A stretch of DNA of 15,706 bases, from positions 1 through 15,706 of the forward strand of contig DHSK01000155.1 in assembly GCA_002408445.1 (NCBI GenBank), read 5' to 3'. Both the position numbers and the translations under genes were made by a program. Positions 13,980 through 15,706 of this stretch are shown here, one piece after another. This stretch comes from Syntrophomonas sp. UBA5288. Lineage in GTDB: Bacteria > Bacillota > Syntrophomonadia > Syntrophomonadales > Syntrophomonadaceae. Numbering within the stretch: position 1 is the first letter of the stretch; each line of letters starts with the position of its first letter. The notes below the pieces were generated by a model. It was not told the DNA's origin, ran no database searches, and was given only the letters and a program-made list of their open reading frames with translations.

Positions 13980-15706
13980 TTAAAGTCCTAATGCGGTTTC
14001 TATGGATTCATTCGGGGTAACAGGCAGGTAGGTATCCCCCTTGGGAAATAGAGGAATCGGCTGGTCATTTTTCTTAATGACAGCATCAATTAATTGGTAA
14101 GCTTCACCAAAATTCTCATAAAACATAACAATCAAGTCTCCGGTTTTAGCATTGTTAATAGCATTCTGCAAAGCATCAACCTCCGACATAATTATCTTGA
14201 TATCGTCTTTGCCGGCTCCTCCGCTCACCGCCCCATGATAAAGAATACTGGCAACCTCACCGGGTATTCTTCCTCTAAGATCCTTATCCTCTTTGATATA
14301 AAGTTCAGAAAAGGTTTGCCCGGAAATTTTGCCTACCTCAAAAATTGATTTATCCATGCGGTCACCGGGCATGCCAATGACACCAATCAGCCTTGCCGCA
14401 TCCATGCTGTTGATGAGCTGAACGACAGACTGATATCCACTGATGTTATGACCATAGTCGAGTAAAATCTGGAAATCACCCATATCGAAAAAGTTAAATC
14501 TCCCCGCATTGGCGATCGGATCAGGCCTGAAGGACATCAAACCCAGCTTTACGGTACGTTCCGCCACACCCAGAGCTAAAAGGCCGGCGGCGGCCGCTAA
14601 AGAGTTTTCAATATTACACAGAGCTTTTCCCTGAAAGGTAATTGGTATTTCGCAAATTTCCATAATCTCTGCTTTGGTCATATTTTGATACCAGCACAGC
14701 ATATCATCTTCAACCACTACCGCCATACCCCCCTGGCCGATATGACGTGCCAGAAAAGCATTGCTCCGGTTCCGGGAAAACAATATCAGGTTGGCATCTA
14801 CTTTGCGGGCAATATCTTCTGTCATCTTATCGTCAGCATTTAAGACCGCATGGCCGTTGGGCTTAATTGCCTCCACCACCAATGCTTTGACAAAAGCCAG
14901 ATCCTCCAGGGTGTTTACCCCATCCAGCCCCAAATGGTCATCACTGATATTAGTTATAATCCCTACATCGGCCAGGTCATAGCCCAACCCTTTACGAATA
15001 ATCCCGCCCCGGGCGGTTTCCAGGACTGCCACCTCCACCTCTCGATTATAGAGTATGGCCTGGGCACTCACCGGTCCGGTGTTATCACCCCGGGAAATGC
15101 ATTCTTCACCTATATAGGTGCCGCTGGAGCAAGTCATGCCCACCTTTTGGCCGGTAAGGGAGAGAACATGCCGGATTAATCTGGTAACTGTGGTTTTGCC
15201 GTTGGTACCGGTGATAGAAATAATGGGAATTGAAGCCATAGCCGGATCAGGATACATATAATCAAGAATAGCGGCTGCCACATTCTGGCTTTGCCCTTCG
15301 GTGGGATAAAGATGCATACGAAGACCTGGGGCGGCATTTACTTCAATAACGGCTCCGCTTTGCGGGGTTATTACTTTGGCAATATTGTCTGCCACTATAT
15401 CGATCCCTGCCACTTCCAGACCTATAGCCCGGGCTGCTTTTACCGCCAATTCCTGGTTGGTCGGGTGGATTTCCCGGGTACATTCCCGGGCAGTGCCCCC
15501 GGTACTGATATTTCCATTTTCCCGCAAATAAACCATTTCACCCATTGCGGGAATATCATCGAATGTCAATCCCGACCGGGCGAGAAAATCTTTAGCCATA
15601 GAATCCAAATAAATCCTGGTTAAAGGCTTTTCATGGCCTATTCCCCGATCGGGGTTTTTATTTTCCTCGGCCACCAACTCTGAAATGGAATGAACCCCGT
15701 CACCTG
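13980..15706 (-). CDS. cphA: Cyanophycin synthetase, N-terminal part outside the window
   Basis: The frame is open from the right edge to TAA at 13980, about 575 residues. A TTG at 15677 is inside the gene: the bases before it encode GDGVHSISEL, the normal CphA sequence preceding AEENKNPDRG. Roughly 300 residues of the usual 870 or so are missing. Visible are the second half of the ATP-grasp domain (HEKPLTRI, GIDIVADN, VIEVNAAPGLRMH) and a complete Mur-ligase-like domain with P-loop GTNGKTT, ETARGGI, TNISDDHLG and LDYGHN. The enzyme joins Asp and Arg with ATP into the storage polymer multi-L-arginyl-poly-L-aspartate. The intact P-loop argues for CphA1 rather than CphA2. It is separated from grdX by 142 bases with hairpins. 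Confidence 0.93.
   Translation of the reverse strand, partial: GDGVHSISELVAEENKNPDRGIGHEKPLTRIYLDSMAKDFLARSGLTFDDIPAMGEMVYLRENGNISTGGTARECTREIHPTNQELAVKAARAIGLEVAGIDIVADNIAKVITPQSGAVIEVNAAPGLRMHLYPTEGQSQNVAAAILDYMYPDPAMASIPIISITGTNGKTTVTRLIRHVLSLTGQKVGMTCSSGTYIGEECISRGDNTGPVSAQAILYNREVEVAVLETARGGIIRKGLGYDLADVGIITNISDDHLGLDGVNTLEDLAFVKALVVEAIKPNGHAVLNADDKMTEDIARKVDANLILFSRNRSNAFLARHIGQGGMAVVVEDDMLCWYQNMTKAEIMEICEIPITFQGKALCNIENSLAAAAGLLALGVAERTVKLGLMSFRPDPIANAGRFNFFDMGDFQILLDYGHNISGYQSVVQLINSMDAARLIGVIGMPGDRMDKSIFEVGKISGQTFSELYIKEDKDLRGRIPGEVASILYHGAVSGGAGKDDIKIIMSEVDALQNAINNAKTGDLIVMFYENFGEAYQLIDAVIKKNDQPIPLFPKGDTYLPVTPNESIETALGL

Noticed and set aside
1..15706. tRNA, rRNA, CRISPR array, insertion sequence or phage genes
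   Set aside because: None could be recognised by eye on either strand.

Overview
The window looks like a chromosomal segment of an anaerobic, selenocysteine-using Firmicute, probably class Clostridia. The signs are a glycine-reductase-type selenoprotein, an [FeFe]-hydrogenase-like sensor, Bacillus-like ydbS/ydbT genes, strong GGAGG-type ribosome binding sites with frequent GTG/TTG starts, and moderate GC. I do not name a genus. Every gene I can support is on the minus strand, so transcription runs from high to low coordinates; the long plus-strand ORFs are shadows.

From right to left: (i) 15706-13980 holds the C-terminal two thirds of a cyanophycin synthetase (cphA), cut by the window edge. 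(ii) 13837-10765 is a compact operon grdX-grdE-grdB, encoding component B of a glycine/sarcosine/betaine reductase. grdB contains an in-frame TGA read as selenocysteine 350, with a SECIS-like hairpin just after it. Component A (grdA) and component C (grdC/grdD) are not here. (iii) 10558-8647 is a ydbS-ydbT pair of bPH2-domain membrane proteins. (iv) 8265-6223 is a Cache-HAMP chemoreceptor that keeps most of the recalled amino-acid-binding dCache motif. (v) 5909-3216 encodes an 897-residue fusion of ferredoxin domains, [FeFe]-hydrogenase H-domain, Fe-S domain, PAS, sigma-54 AAA+ and Fis-type HTH. (vi) 2966-2361 is a 201-residue protein of unknown function. (vii) 2069-1 is a former serine-pathway cluster: a class V aminotransferase, a 51-codon remnant of a SerA-type dehydrogenase, and a DUF1015 gene cut by the left edge.

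The most interesting unit is 5909-2361. Between the hydrogenase-like sigma-54 activator and the 201-residue gene lie a 59-bp near-perfect palindrome with four TGTNGCA half-sites, a terminator, and a -24/-12 promoter matching the sigma-54 consensus. It is the only such promoter I found in the window. This reads as a self-contained circuit: a redox or hydrogen sensor binds the palindrome and drives one uncharacterised effector gene. The effector resembles a ferritin-like fold whose metal ligands have been lost.

The grd, cphA and chemoreceptor genes fit a lifestyle built on amino acids or their derivatives: nitrogen storage as Asp-Arg polymer, Stickland-type reduction, and chemotaxis. That functional link is inference from proximity.
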